Below are positions 8,854-17,393 of a stretch of 64,000 nt of DNA, piece by piece. How positions within the stretch are numbered: position 1 is the stretch's first letter; every line of letters begins with the position of its first letter. The translations under genes were made by a program, and so were the position numbers. The stretch is from Palsa-513 sp050010595 (GTDB taxonomy: Bacteria > Actinomycetota > Thermoleophilia > Solirubrobacterales > Solirubrobacteraceae), in assembly GCA_050010595.1 (NCBI GenBank), contig JBEKKS010000003.1, positions 62,001 to 126,000 on the forward strand. The letters are read 5' to 3'. The notes beneath the pieces are model-generated. The model ran no database searches. It was given only the letters and a program-made list of their open reading frames with translations, and was not told the DNA's origin.

Positions 8854-10413
8854 ATGAGCGTCGCAACTAATAACGCCGGAGACCCCACTCAGGGGGTCGC
8901 CGAGGAGTACGTCCCGGCGCGTTATGAGGCGCACTCCATCACCAAGACGTTCGGCGGCGCCCACGCGCTGACCAAAGCCTCCGTCACCTTCGAGCCGGGC
9001 GAGATCCACACGCTCGTAGGCGAGAACGGCGCCGGGAAGTCGACGATGCTGAAGGTGATGGCCGGGATCCACCACCGTGACGGTGGTGAGCTCGTCTTGA
9101 ACGGAGAGCAGCTGCGCAACCTGACTCCGCGCACGGCGATCGCGAACGGCATCTACCTCGTGCCGCAGGAGCCGACGCCGATGCTGACGCTCTCGGCCCT
9201 GGAGAACCTGTTCGTCGGAATCATCCCGAGCGGGCGCTTCCGCTGGTCGGTGGACTGGAAGGCGATGGAGCGCAGTGCCGGCGCGTACTTCGAGCAGGTC
9301 GGCCTCGACATCGACCCCCACCAGCCCGCGTCCGAGCTCTCAGTTGCGCAGCAGCAGCTGCTCGAATGCGCCCGCGCGCTGACGCACCGCTGCAACGTGA
9401 TCTTCTTCGACGAGCCGACATCGCCACTGACAGCGCGCGAGGCGGACATCCTCTTCGAGGTCATGCGCCGCTTGCGCGAACGCCAGTTCACGCTCGCCTT
9501 CATCAGCCACCGTCTCGATGAGGTGCTCGCGATCAGCGACCGGGTCACGGTCCTACGAGACTCGAAGGTGGTCGCCGAGTTCGACAAGCCCGCCAAGACC
9601 TCGCGCGAACAGCTTGTCGAGGCGATGGTCGGGCACGAGATCGCCAAGCGCGAGCGTCGTCACCGCGATCTCAGCGCCAGCGAGTCGGTGCTCGAGGTCA
9701 GCGGCCTTTCCTCTGAGGGGAGATTCCGCGACATCAGCTTCGCTGCGCGCCGCGGCGAGGTTCTGGGCTTCGCGGGACTCGTCGGCAGCGGGCGCACAGA
9801 GATCGCGGAAGCGATCTTCGGGCTGCGCCCAGCCGACGGCACGGTCAAGCTCGCCGGTAAGCCGTTCACGCACCGCACGCCCGCGCGCTGCATCAAGGCG
9901 GGCTTGATCTACCTGCCGGAGGACCGCGGACACAACGGCGTGTTCGCGAACGTTGAAGTGGAGCGCAACATCACCGCAGCAATCGTTCCGACGCTCCCCC
10001 GCCTTGGCCCGCTTCTGAGCCCGCATGCCGAGTACGCGATCGCGGAGAAAGCCGCGGAGCAGACCCGCGTCGTAACACCTTCGCTCGAAGCGCCGATCAG
10101 GGCTCTCTCGGGCGGCAACCAGCAGCGCGCGATGTTCTCGCGCTGGCTGCTCGCCAAGCCGAAGGTCGCGATCTTCGACGAGCCGACGCGCGGCGTAGAC
10201 GTCGGCGCGAAGGCCGATATCTACGGGATCATCGACTCGATCAGCGACGACGGCGTCGCGGTGGTGATGATCTCCTCCGAGCTCGAGGAGCTCGTGCTCG
10301 TCTGTGATCGCGTGATCGCGATCTACGAAGGCCAGATCGTCGGCGAGGTGGTCGGCGACGACATAACGCTCGAGCGCCTCGGCGCGATCGTGGTGGAGGG
10401 GAAGCAGAAGTGA
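8854..10413 (+). CDS. Sugar ABC importer ATPase with two nucleotide-binding domains
   Basis: This 519-residue protein carries two fused ATPase domains, as in AraG, RbsA, MglA, RhaT and LsrA. Domain 1 has Walker A GENGAGKS (residues 56-63), signature-like LSVAQQQLLECARAL, Walker B VIFFDEPTSPLT and SHRLDE. Domain 2 has a degenerate Walker A (GLVGSGRT, no lysine), then LSGGNQQR and IFDEPTRGVDVGAKADIY; a degenerate second site is normal for this family. ATG 8854 is preferred over an in-frame TTG at 8809. The gene starts a four-gene operon with overlapping junctions. Arabinose as substrate is inferred from the operator shared with araB. Confidence 0.9.
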   Translation: MSVATNNAGDPTQGVAEEYVPARYEAHSITKTFGGAHALTKASVTFEPGEIHTLVGENGAGKSTMLKVMAGIHHRDGGELVLNGEQLRNLTPRTAIANGIYLVPQEPTPMLTLSALENLFVGIIPSGRFRWSVDWKAMERSAGAYFEQVGLDIDPHQPASELSVAQQQLLECARALTHRCNVIFFDEPTSPLTAREADILFEVMRRLRERQFTLAFISHRLDEVLAISDRVTVLRDSKVVAEFDKPAKTSREQLVEAMVGHEIAKRERRHRDLSASESVLEVSGLSSEGRFRDISFAARRGEVLGFAGLVGSGRTEIAEAIFGLRPADGTVKLAGKPFTHRTPARCIKAGLIYLPEDRGHNGVFANVEVERNITAAIVPTLPRLGPLLSPHAEYAIAEKAAEQTRVVTPSLEAPIRALSGGNQQRAMFSRWLLAKPKVAIFDEPTRGVDVGAKADIYGIIDSISDDGVAVVMISSELEELVLVCDRVIAIYEGQIVGEVVGDDITLERLGAIVVEGKQK

Positions 10414-11501
10414 GCGCCGTAGCCGCAACTTCGATCAAGCAACCGCAGCCCCACGACCTGCGATCCACCTCGCGGCTGCGACGCGTCGCGCGCCGCCGCG
10501 AGGGACCGCTCGTGCTCGTAACGCTCGCGATCTTCGGGATCACCAGCGCGCTCCAGCCACACTTTGCGCTCGGCGGGAACATCTCCTTCATGCTCGCCGG
10601 CGCGATGCCGCTGGCGATCGTCGCAGTCGGCCAGACGATCGTCTGCCTCGTGCGGGGAATCGATCTCTCGGTCGCGCCGGTCCTCGGGATCGGCGCGGTG
10701 TCAACCGGATTCCTCGCGCAAGACCACGCCACCTCCCTGTGGCTCCTGCTCCTGCTCGCGATCGGCATCGGCATCGGTCTCGGATTCGTGAACGGACTGT
10801 TCGTGACCTACGCGCGGATCCCGCCGATCATCACAACGCTCGGCACGTTCACGGTCTACGGCGGCGTCCAGCAGCTGATCTGCAACACCCGCACGGTCGT
10901 CACCCCGCTACCGATCCACACGTTCGCGACGCTCGGCAGCGGCGACTTCCTCCCCGACGTTCCGTGGCTCCTGATACCTGGCGTGCTCGTAACGGTGGCG
11001 CTCGCGGTTGTGCTCTGGCGAACGAAGTGGGGGCGCTCGCTCTACGCCTTCGGCAACAATGCGGACGCCGCCTTCCGCGCCGGAATCCGGACAAGCTTCG
11101 TACAGATCTCGGCCTACACCGCATGCGGAATGCTGGCTTCGGTCGGCGGTCTCGTCTACCTCTTGAAGTTCGGCTCCGCGGGCTACACCACGGGCAGCGA
11201 CGTCAGCATCCAGCTGCAGTCGATCGCTTGCGTGCTGATCGGCGGCTCGACGCTGACCGGCGGCAAGGGCGGCGTCGTCGGCAGCTTCCTCGCAGCGATC
11301 TTCCTCACCGTGACACTCGAGGCGGTGATCGTCGCCGGGATCGCCTATGACTGGCAGTCCGCAGCCGTCGGCTTCCTGTTGCTAGGCGCAATCCTTGTCG
11401 ACGCCTACCAGAACCGGCGAGGCGGATCGATGCGCGGCAGCCTCAGGACGATGCTGTCCGGCCGCGGGCGCACGCCAACTCAAAACGGAGCAACGGCATG
11501 A
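10410..11501 (+). CDS. Sugar ABC importer permease 1 (RbsC/AraH type)
   Basis: The 363-residue protein is highly hydrophobic with about 8-10 membrane spans from residue 35 on, matching the ribose/xylose/arabinose permease family (BPD_transp_2). The family loop GIDLSVAPVLGIGAVS and the C-terminal GGSTLTGGKGGVVGS, which couples to the ATPase, are visible. The GTG start overlaps the ATPase stop (GTGA). The first 33 residues are basic and cytosolic. The operon has two different permeases, as in Rha and Lsr systems rather than the single AraH of E. coli. Confidence 0.9.
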   Translation: MSAVAATSIKQPQPHDLRSTSRLRRVARRREGPLVLVTLAIFGITSALQPHFALGGNISFMLAGAMPLAIVAVGQTIVCLVRGIDLSVAPVLGIGAVSTGFLAQDHATSLWLLLLLAIGIGIGLGFVNGLFVTYARIPPIITTLGTFTVYGGVQQLICNTRTVVTPLPIHTFATLGSGDFLPDVPWLLIPGVLVTVALAVVLWRTKWGRSLYAFGNNADAAFRAGIRTSFVQISAYTACGMLASVGGLVYLLKFGSAGYTTGSDVSIQLQSIACVLIGGSTLTGGKGGVVGSFLAAIFLTVTLEAVIVAGIAYDWQSAAVGFLLLGAILVDAYQNRRGGSMRGSLRTMLSGRGRTPTQNGATA

Positions 11502-12595
11502 GCGTGTTAGCCGAGACCGAGCCCGGCGCCGTCCAGCGCCGCCGGCTCAACCTCGACGACCGCTGGATGATCTCGCTGGTCATCCTGCTCGTAGCCGAGC
11601 TTCTTTACTTCAACCTCGGCGTCGGGAGCTTCTGGGGCGGTGGCTGGGGCAGCGCCACAAGCTTCCTCGGCGAGGGCGAGAGCTTCCTCTATGGCTCGAT
11701 GGTCGCGCTCGGAGTGATGTTCGTCATCTTCACCGGCGACATCGATCTGTCCGTCGGCTACATGGCGAGCTTCGCCGGAGTGATGATGGCCGAGTTCCAC
11801 CTCGGCGGGATGGACATCTGGGTCGCCTCCGTCCTGTCGATCGTGCTCTGCGGGTTGATCGGAGTGCTCCAGGGCCTGGTGATCACCTACTTCAAGCTCG
11901 AGTCGCTACTCGTGACGCTCGCCGGCGGCTTCATCCTCAACAGTGGCGCCGTGGCCTGGGAAGGTGCGGTCCCACCCTACGGCTTCCCCACGAGCTATAC
12001 CTCGGCACTCGGTACCGGCAACATCTCCAGCACGATCCAGATCCCCAACCAGCTGATCATCTTTGCGGTGTTGGCTGTGATCGCGACCCTCTTGGTCCAC
12101 CGCACGCGCTTTGGTCGCCAGCTCGTCCTCGTCGGCCACAATCGACAGGCAGCCGCCTACGCCGGCGTGCGCGTCTCGGTCACCCGGATTCGCGCATTCG
12201 CGCTATCAGCCACGTTCGGCGGGATCGCCGGGATGTGTCTCGCCGCCAACTACGGGACGGCGCGCGACGATCTCGGCCCCGTGCTCCTGCTGCCGGCGAT
12301 TGCCTGCGTCGTACTCGGTGGCGTCGACATCTTCGGCGGCAGCGGCCGGGTGCCCGGGGTGATCATCGCGACGTTCATCATCGGCTGGCTGACCCCGGGC
12401 CTGCTCGATGACGGCGTCAACGACACCTGGGTACTGATGGCGCCCGGAATCCTTCTACTGGCCGCGCTGACGATCAAGGGCATCGCCGACCGCGGCCAGG
12501 GCGCGAGCTTCAGCGAAAGGCTGCGAGAGCGGTTTGGTGGCGCGCCAGCGCCGAGCCCGCCGCCGGCCGCCGAAAGCGAGCCGCGCGCTACATGA
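11498..12595 (+). CDS. Sugar ABC importer permease 2 (RbsC/AraH type)
   Basis: A 365-residue membrane protein and distant paralogue of the preceding permease; the pair would form a heterodimeric channel. It keeps TGDIDLSVGYMASFAGV and GGVDIFGGSGRVPGV, the family equivalents of the motifs in permease 1. About 8-10 hydrophobic spans are visible. ATG 11498 overlaps the upstream stop (ATGA), indicating coupled translation. The C-terminal 40 residues (ending APSPPPAAESEPRAT) are proline/alanine-rich and probably disordered in the cytosol. Confidence 0.9.
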   Translation: MSVLAETEPGAVQRRRLNLDDRWMISLVILLVAELLYFNLGVGSFWGGGWGSATSFLGEGESFLYGSMVALGVMFVIFTGDIDLSVGYMASFAGVMMAEFHLGGMDIWVASVLSIVLCGLIGVLQGLVITYFKLESLLVTLAGGFILNSGAVAWEGAVPPYGFPTSYTSALGTGNISSTIQIPNQLIIFAVLAVIATLLVHRTRFGRQLVLVGHNRQAAAYAGVRVSVTRIRAFALSATFGGIAGMCLAANYGTARDDLGPVLLLPAIACVVLGGVDIFGGSGRVPGVIIATFIIGWLTPGLLDDGVNDTWVLMAPGILLLAALTIKGIADRGQGASFSERLRERFGGAPAPSPPPAAESEPRAT

Positions 12596-12644
12596 ACTTG
12601 CCACGCATCAGCAAATCACGAGATGGAGGTAGAGAGGAGTAACT

Positions 12645-13733
12645 GTGTTGCACTCAATGCAAAAGCTGCGTCGTCGCAGCCGGATCGCAATTGCGTCCGG
12701 TGGGGTAGCTCTGGTTGCTGCCGGTGCCGCGTTTGGCACCATCAGCACCACGGCCGCCACGGCGAAGTCCAGCTGCATCAAGATGCTCCTGGAGTTCAAG
12801 CTCCAGGGTCTGCCGGTTTTCGAGGCAAACCAGAAGGGCGTCAATGCTGCGGCTAAGACCTACGGGATTTGTTCCCCGGTGGCCTATGGTGGTCCGGCGA
12901 CGGCGTCGGCGACCGGTCAGGTCTCTGACATCCAGGCCGCAATTTCGGCACACGTCAAGGTCATCGCGATGACCTCTGACGACCCGCAGGTCCCGGCACC
13001 TGCTCTTCAGCAGGCAATGAAGGCCGGCATCAAGGTCATTACGTTCGACTCCGATGTTCCGAGCGCGCGTAATTTCTTCATTCAGGACACCGCATACAAC
13101 ACGATCGCCGCAGGCGTGGTCAAGGCTGCCGTTGGCTTCGCGGGCAAGAGTGCCGAGCTCGGCATCATGTCCTCGACGCCTGACGCGACGATCCAGCTCG
13201 CCTGGATTGCCGCTATGACGGCCTACCAGAAGGCGAACTACCCGAACATCACGTGGGCGCCGATCGGCTACGGCCAGTCGGTTACCGCTACGTCGCTGAC
13301 TGCAGCTACGTCGATGATTCAGTCCAACCCGAACATCAAGGCGATCCTGCCGATCGACGGCGCGGCCGTCGTCGGTACCGCTGAGGCCGTCAACCAGCTC
13401 GGCAAGTCCGGGACGATTGGCGTGTTCGGCATCGGTGACCCCGAGCCGAACGCTCAGTACTTCGCCAACGGCTCACTCCAGGGTCTGTTCCTCTGGAACG
13501 AGGTTGGTCAGGGCGAGCTCATCGACTGCGTCGCGAGCCTGGCAGTGAAGAACAAGATCAAGGCCGGCAGCACGTTCTCGTGCCCGGGCGTCAACTGGAA
13601 GTCAGTCAACGCTCCTGGCAAGTGGACGGTTGCGAGTGGTACTAACTCGACAACCGGCGCGAACAAGAACACGATCATTTTCTCGGATCCGCTCGAGTTC
13701 ACGAAGAGCAACTACACGCAGTACAACTTCTAA
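12645..13733 (+). CDS. Sugar ABC importer substrate-binding protein
   Basis: The 362-residue protein is a type 1 periplasmic-binding protein of the RhaS/LsrB/RbsB group (Peripla_BP_4). A signal peptide is visible (QKLRRRSRIAIAS then GGVALVAAGAAFG to about residue 36). Fold landmarks include QVSDIQAAISAHVKVIAMTSDDP, GIKVITFDSDVP and GVFGIGDPEPNAQYFANGS. The GTG start at 12645 has AGGAG 5 bases upstream. It is last in the importer operon and followed by strong hairpins, which may help keep its mRNA abundant. No lipobox cysteine is seen near the signal, so anchoring is uncertain. Ligand is inferred to be L-arabinose. Confidence 0.9.
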   Translation: MLHSMQKLRRRSRIAIASGGVALVAAGAAFGTISTTAATAKSSCIKMLLEFKLQGLPVFEANQKGVNAAAKTYGICSPVAYGGPATASATGQVSDIQAAISAHVKVIAMTSDDPQVPAPALQQAMKAGIKVITFDSDVPSARNFFIQDTAYNTIAAGVVKAAVGFAGKSAELGIMSSTPDATIQLAWIAAMTAYQKANYPNITWAPIGYGQSVTATSLTAATSMIQSNPNIKAILPIDGAAVVGTAEAVNQLGKSGTIGVFGIGDPEPNAQYFANGSLQGLFLWNEVGQGELIDCVASLAVKNKIKAGSTFSCPGVNWKSVNAPGKWTVASGTNSTTGANKNTIIFSDPLEFTKSNYTQYNF

Positions 13734-13744
13734 ACAGAAGACAC

Positions 13745-13776
13745 GTGGTGGCTCTACCGCTTGGTGGAGCCACCAC
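13745..13776 (+). terminator. Hairpin after the importer operon
   Basis: GTGGTGGCTC and GAGCCACCAC pair, extended inward by TACC/GGTG (one T-G wobble), giving a 14-bp stem with a 4-base GCTT loop, 12 bases after the binding-protein stop. No T-tract follows, so it may terminate inefficiently or mainly protect the mRNA 3' end. Confidence 0.6.
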
Positions 13777-13789
13777 TCCCTACTCTCAA

Positions 13790-13822
13790 GTGTGTGGCCG
13801 GCCCTTGGGGCCGGCCACACAC
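13790..13822. terminator. Second hairpin between convergent genes
   Basis: TGTGTGGCCGGCCC and GGGCCGGCCACACA form a stem of about 14-15 bp around a 3-base loop. It lies 13 bases after the first hairpin and would fold in transcripts from either strand. No T-tract is present. Confidence 0.55.
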
Positions 13823-13842
13823 CGTTAACCCGCTGGCGAGAG

Positions 13843-13866
13843 GGGCCGCACGGGCGGGTGCGGCCC
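13843..13866 (-). terminator. Hairpin just downstream of the PAS/chemoreceptor-like gene
   Basis: GGGCCGCAC (13843-13851) pairs with GTGCGGCCC (13858-13866) across a 6-base loop. It begins 4 bases after the minus-strand stop at 13870, so it probably ends that gene's transcript. It is the third hairpin within 125 bp. Confidence 0.5.
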
Positions 13867-13869
13867 TGG

Positions 13870-14802
13870 TTAGTGCGAGTCCCAGCGCGCCGCGGGCTGC
13901 TGGACGTGGTTGGTCTGCGTGTCCAGCAGCGCCGTCAGCTTCTCGAGCGCCCGGCGACCATCTCCAGCCTGCTCGGCGCCCGATGCGGCGCGCTGCAGCG
14001 CTGCATCTGCGGCTTCCCTCACGGCACGCATCTCCGTCTGGATCCGACTGATCGTCGCTGTGATCCGGGCCGTTTGCTCGGCCGTCTCAGCGGCCAAGCG
14101 TCCCACCTCATCGGCCACGATCGCGAAGCCGCGTCCATGCTCGCCCGCACGCGCTGCCTCGATCGCGGCATTCAGCGACAGAAGCTTGGTGCGCCCCGCC
14201 ACGTCGTCGATCACGGTCGAGACGCTGCTGACGTCACGAAGCTCGCCTTCGGTAACGCGCTGCAGCAGCTCCGAGACGTGCTTGGTCTGCTCGCTCAACT
14301 CACCGAAACCGTCGATCACCTCGACGATCACCTCGAGACCACGCGCCGTACCCTGGCGGCTTGCCTCGAGAGCTTGGAGAGCGTCAGCCTGCGCGCTCGC
14401 ATCGCTGCAATAGCCCCAGGTCCCGATCGTCTCGCCGTTGGCGTTTCGCAGTGGCATCTTCGTCGTTGACACCCATGTGTCCGGCCGGTCGTCGAACGTC
14501 TCGACCTCGAGCACGTCCCGCAGTGCTTCGCCCGTGCGGATGACACGCTGCTCGTCGTCGTACGCGGCCTGAGCGTGAACCTCGCTGAAGAAGTCGAAGT
14601 CAGTCTTGCCGATTAGCTCGTCCAGCGTCAGGCCCGGACGAAACGACTCCATCAATCCAATGCTCGCGAGCAGAAACCGACTCTCACGGTCCTTGAACCA
14701 GACCCGCTCCGACGTGCTCGCGATCAGGCTGCGGATACAGGTGAGCTGGATCTCCTCCAGCGAGGCCGCGACCGCAGGTGACGGAGCGTCGTCATGGGAC
14801 AT
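13870..14802 (-). CDS. Soluble PAS protein with methyl-accepting chemotaxis-type signalling domain
   Basis: The 310-residue protein has a PAS domain at about 14-137 and a helical region at about 150-290 containing the chemoreceptor hairpin tip (SLNAAIEAARAGEHGRGFAIVADEVG, in two parts about 209-234), the CheA/CheW contact site. There is no membrane segment or HAMP domain, and the helical arms are short compared with full receptors. The PAS domain shares long identical stretches with the histidine kinase at 1646-3316 (for example IGKTDFD and VSTTK). No che genes lie in the window, so it may signal to a distant array or act independently. Confidence 0.85.
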   Translation of the reverse strand: MSHDDAPSPAVAASLEEIQLTCIRSLIASTSERVWFKDRESRFLLASIGLMESFRPGLTLDELIGKTDFDFFSEVHAQAAYDDEQRVIRTGEALRDVLEVETFDDRPDTWVSTTKMPLRNANGETIGTWGYCSDASAQADALQALEASRQGTARGLEVIVEVIDGFGELSEQTKHVSELLQRVTEGELRDVSSVSTVIDDVAGRTKLLSLNAAIEAARAGEHGRGFAIVADEVGRLAAETAEQTARITATISRIQTEMRAVREAADAALQRAASGAEQAGDGRRALEKLTALLDTQTNHVQQPAARWDSH

Positions 14803-15047
14803 ACCGCGTTACAACTACCTCTCCAGCCGATCGCCTGACCGAGCGCGCCCGGAACCGCGGGCAGTATCGCACACGACTCGGCGGTATCTCATAACGCGAC
14901 GGGTACCCGTGCGAAACCGGACGAGGGAGCCCTGGCTCGATTCGTTTTGCTTCCTCGCCGGCGCATCGGGGACCGGCTCATCGCCTCGGGTTCCGGTAAG
15001 CGGCTGCCGAGGGAGAAGCAGGCGGAACTGAGAGACTTCGCTGGCTG

Positions 15048-16298
15048 GTGGACGAGCGCAATTGGTCGAGGACGTACACGTATGGCGCGACGACGCTCCA
15101 TCGGCCGGCGACGTTTGAGGCGCTGCGCGAGATCGTCGCGCGCGCACCGAAGGTGCGTGCGCTCGGCTCGCGTCACTCGTTCAACGCAATAGCGGACTCG
15201 GCTGAGCTGGTCAGCCTGGACCGGCTGCCCACCGAGATCGTCATCGACGAGCGAGGCTCGACCGTGTCGTGCGGCGCCGCGGTCCGCTACGGCGAGCTCG
15301 CATGCGCGCTTGCCGAGCACGGCCTGGCGCTGCGAAACCTCGCATCGCTGCCGCACATATCGGTGGCCGGAGCGGTCGCCACCGCGACCCACGGGTCAGG
15401 CGACGGGAATGGGAACCTCGCAACAGCCGTCGCCGCGATGACGCTCGTCACCTCGGCCGGGGAGGTCATCGAGGCGACGAGGCGCGACCCCGAGTTCGAC
15501 GGCATGGTCGTCGGCCTCGGAGCGCTCGGCGTGGTGGCACGGCTGACGCTCGACGTCGTGGCGGCCTACGAGGTCCGCCAGCAGGTGTTCGAGCGCCTTC
15601 CGTGGGAGGCACTCTCCGAGCTCGATGACATCATGTCCGCGGGCTATAGCGTGAGCTTGTTCACCCAGCTGCGCGACGTCGCAGAGCAGGTCTGGGTCAA
15701 GCGCCGCAGCGACATCGCCAGCGAGCCGCTCGGGCCCGACTTCTTCGGCGCGCAACCCGCACGGGCACAGCTCCACCCTGTCCCGGGCATGGACCCCACC
15801 TTCACGACAGAGCAGCTCGACGTCGCCGGCCCGTGGCTTGACCGCCTGCCGCACTTCCGCATGGAGTTCACGCCGAGCAGCGGCGAAGAGCTCCAGTCCG
15901 AGTACGTCGTCCGCCGCCGGCATGCGCTCGACGCACTCGACGCCGTGCGCTCGCTCGCGCCGTTGATCCAGCCCCTGCTCCAGGTGTGCGAGATCCGCAC
16001 GATCGCCGGCGATGAGCTGTGGCTGAGCACGGCAAACGGCGGGGCCAGCGTCGCGATCCACTTCACCTGGAAGCCAGACCAGGTTGGCGTCGAGCGGCTC
16101 CTCGTGCGACTCGAGGACGCGCTCGCGCCGTTCGACGCGCGCCCGCACTGGGGCAAGGTGTTCCTGATGGACGCGCCGACGATCGCGCAGCGCTACCCAC
16201 GCCTAGCTGACTTCCGACGGCTGTGCGCACAGCTCGACCCCCGCGGCGCGTTTCGCAACGCCTGGCTCGAGCGGCATGTACTGGGTCTGGAGCGCTGA
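15048..16298 (+). CDS. FAD-linked alditol oxidase (AldO/xylitol oxidase type)
   Basis: The 416-residue flavoprotein matches the AldO family of actinobacteria, which oxidises xylitol, sorbitol and similar alditols at C1 and releases hydrogen peroxide. Residues 36-48 (KVRALGSRHSFNA) contain the family's flavinylated histidine (His43). SLPHISVAGAVATATHGSGDGNGNLA is the FAD-binding loop region, and EFTPSSGEELQSEYVV and RPHWGKVF are characteristic C-terminal motifs. The start is GTG 15048 with no good ribosome-binding site. An arabinono-lactone or gulono-lactone oxidase is less likely given the motifs. Cytosolic; the position next to arabinose genes suggests polyol use. Confidence 0.88.
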   Translation: MDERNWSRTYTYGATTLHRPATFEALREIVARAPKVRALGSRHSFNAIADSAELVSLDRLPTEIVIDERGSTVSCGAAVRYGELACALAEHGLALRNLASLPHISVAGAVATATHGSGDGNGNLATAVAAMTLVTSAGEVIEATRRDPEFDGMVVGLGALGVVARLTLDVVAAYEVRQQVFERLPWEALSELDDIMSAGYSVSLFTQLRDVAEQVWVKRRSDIASEPLGPDFFGAQPARAQLHPVPGMDPTFTTEQLDVAGPWLDRLPHFRMEFTPSSGEELQSEYVVRRRHALDALDAVRSLAPLIQPLLQVCEIRTIAGDELWLSTANGGASVAIHFTWKPDQVGVERLLVRLEDALAPFDARPHWGKVFLMDAPTIAQRYPRLADFRRLCAQLDPRGAFRNAWLERHVLGLER

Positions 16299-16318
16299 GT
16301 GCCGCCCCGAGCGCGGGT

Positions 16319-17314
16319 TTAGCCCGTCGCGGCGGAGACGACGTCCGCGCGGAAGCGGACCAGAACGTTGTGCTCGGCCGGCGTCAAGATCAGGTGGCGC
16401 AGGCGCAAGCGCTCAGCGCGCTCGGCCAGCGCCTCGATCATCCGCTCGGGCGGGCCGACGAACACATAGGGGCAGGCCGACAGCGACTGACTGGCGATAC
16501 CGGCCGCTGCGCAGAGCTCGCCCTCGACTGCATCGACGTCGGCCTCAGAGCAGAAGCGGATCGCGGACACGAGCAGCGAGAACTCGATTCGATCCGCGTC
16601 GCGTCCCGCTGCCGCGGCGCTGCGCCGCACGCGCTGGACGGAGTCATCGAGGTCGGCAACCGTAGTCGTGAAGCGACGCGCCTGGTCCAGCAGCGATGGA
16701 TGAGCGCCACCGAGCTTGAGACGGCGCGAGGAGCCATTGAGATCGACGATGTCGGCATGGCGGCCCGCGATCTCGAGCAGTCGATCGGACCCGCCGCCGA
16801 GCAACAGGCGCGGAGGAGGCGACGGGGCCGGTCCGAGCGACACGCCGAGCGCTTGGACGTGCTCCCCGGCGAGCTCGGCGAACCCGTCGTCGAAGATCGC
16901 GCGGGCGAATGCCGCTGCCTCTTCAAGGCGATCCATCCGCTCCGCAAACGGCGGGAAATCAATCCCAAGCGCATCGAACTCCTCACGATTCCAGCCGGCT
17001 CCGATGCCGGCCAGGACACGCTCGCCGCCGACGAGTTGAGCGAGCTCGAGGAACGATCGCAGCGCCAGCGCGGGATGTGCGAGGCCGACGTTGACGACGA
17101 CCGTCCCAAGGCTCAGGCGGTCCGACAGCGCACCCGCGACCGCAAGCTTTACGAACGGATCCCCGCCGGCCTCCGCGTCGCGGCGCGGCTTGCCGTGGCT
17201 GACGAAGAGGTGGTCGGTGACGAACATCCCGTCCATCCCGGCCGCGTCGATTGCGCGAACCTGATCGCGCAGATCGCTCGACGGGAGGACGCCCAGGGCA
17301 TGCAGCTTGATCAC
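16319..17314 (-). CDS. Luciferase-family (probably F420-dependent) oxidoreductase
   Basis: A 331-residue TIM-barrel protein of the luciferase-like monooxygenase group. Features are MDGMFVTDHLFV (residues 28-39), LSLGTVVVNVGLAHPALALRSFLELAQLVGGERVLAGIGAGWNREEFDALG and RLEEAA, which are standard for actinobacterial F420-dependent members. An F420 rather than FMN cofactor is a family-based inference. The gene is convergent with the alditol oxidase (20 bp apart) and has no obvious operon partner. Substrate unknown. Confidence 0.82.
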   Translation of the reverse strand: MIKLHALGVLPSSDLRDQVRAIDAAGMDGMFVTDHLFVSHGKPRRDAEAGGDPFVKLAVAGALSDRLSLGTVVVNVGLAHPALALRSFLELAQLVGGERVLAGIGAGWNREEFDALGIDFPPFAERMDRLEEAAAFARAIFDDGFAELAGEHVQALGVSLGPAPSPPPRLLLGGGSDRLLEIAGRHADIVDLNGSSRRLKLGGAHPSLLDQARRFTTTVADLDDSVQRVRRSAAAAGRDADRIEFSLLVSAIRFCSEADVDAVEGELCAAAGIASQSLSACPYVFVGPPERMIEALAERAERLRLRHLILTPAEHNVLVRFRADVVSAATG

Positions 17315-17393
17315 GGGGCATCACCTTAGCCGCACCGCGGGCTGCTCCGCGGCCTGGGCCCGGGGCTTGGCAGTGTCCCAGCAGCGATGTGGA

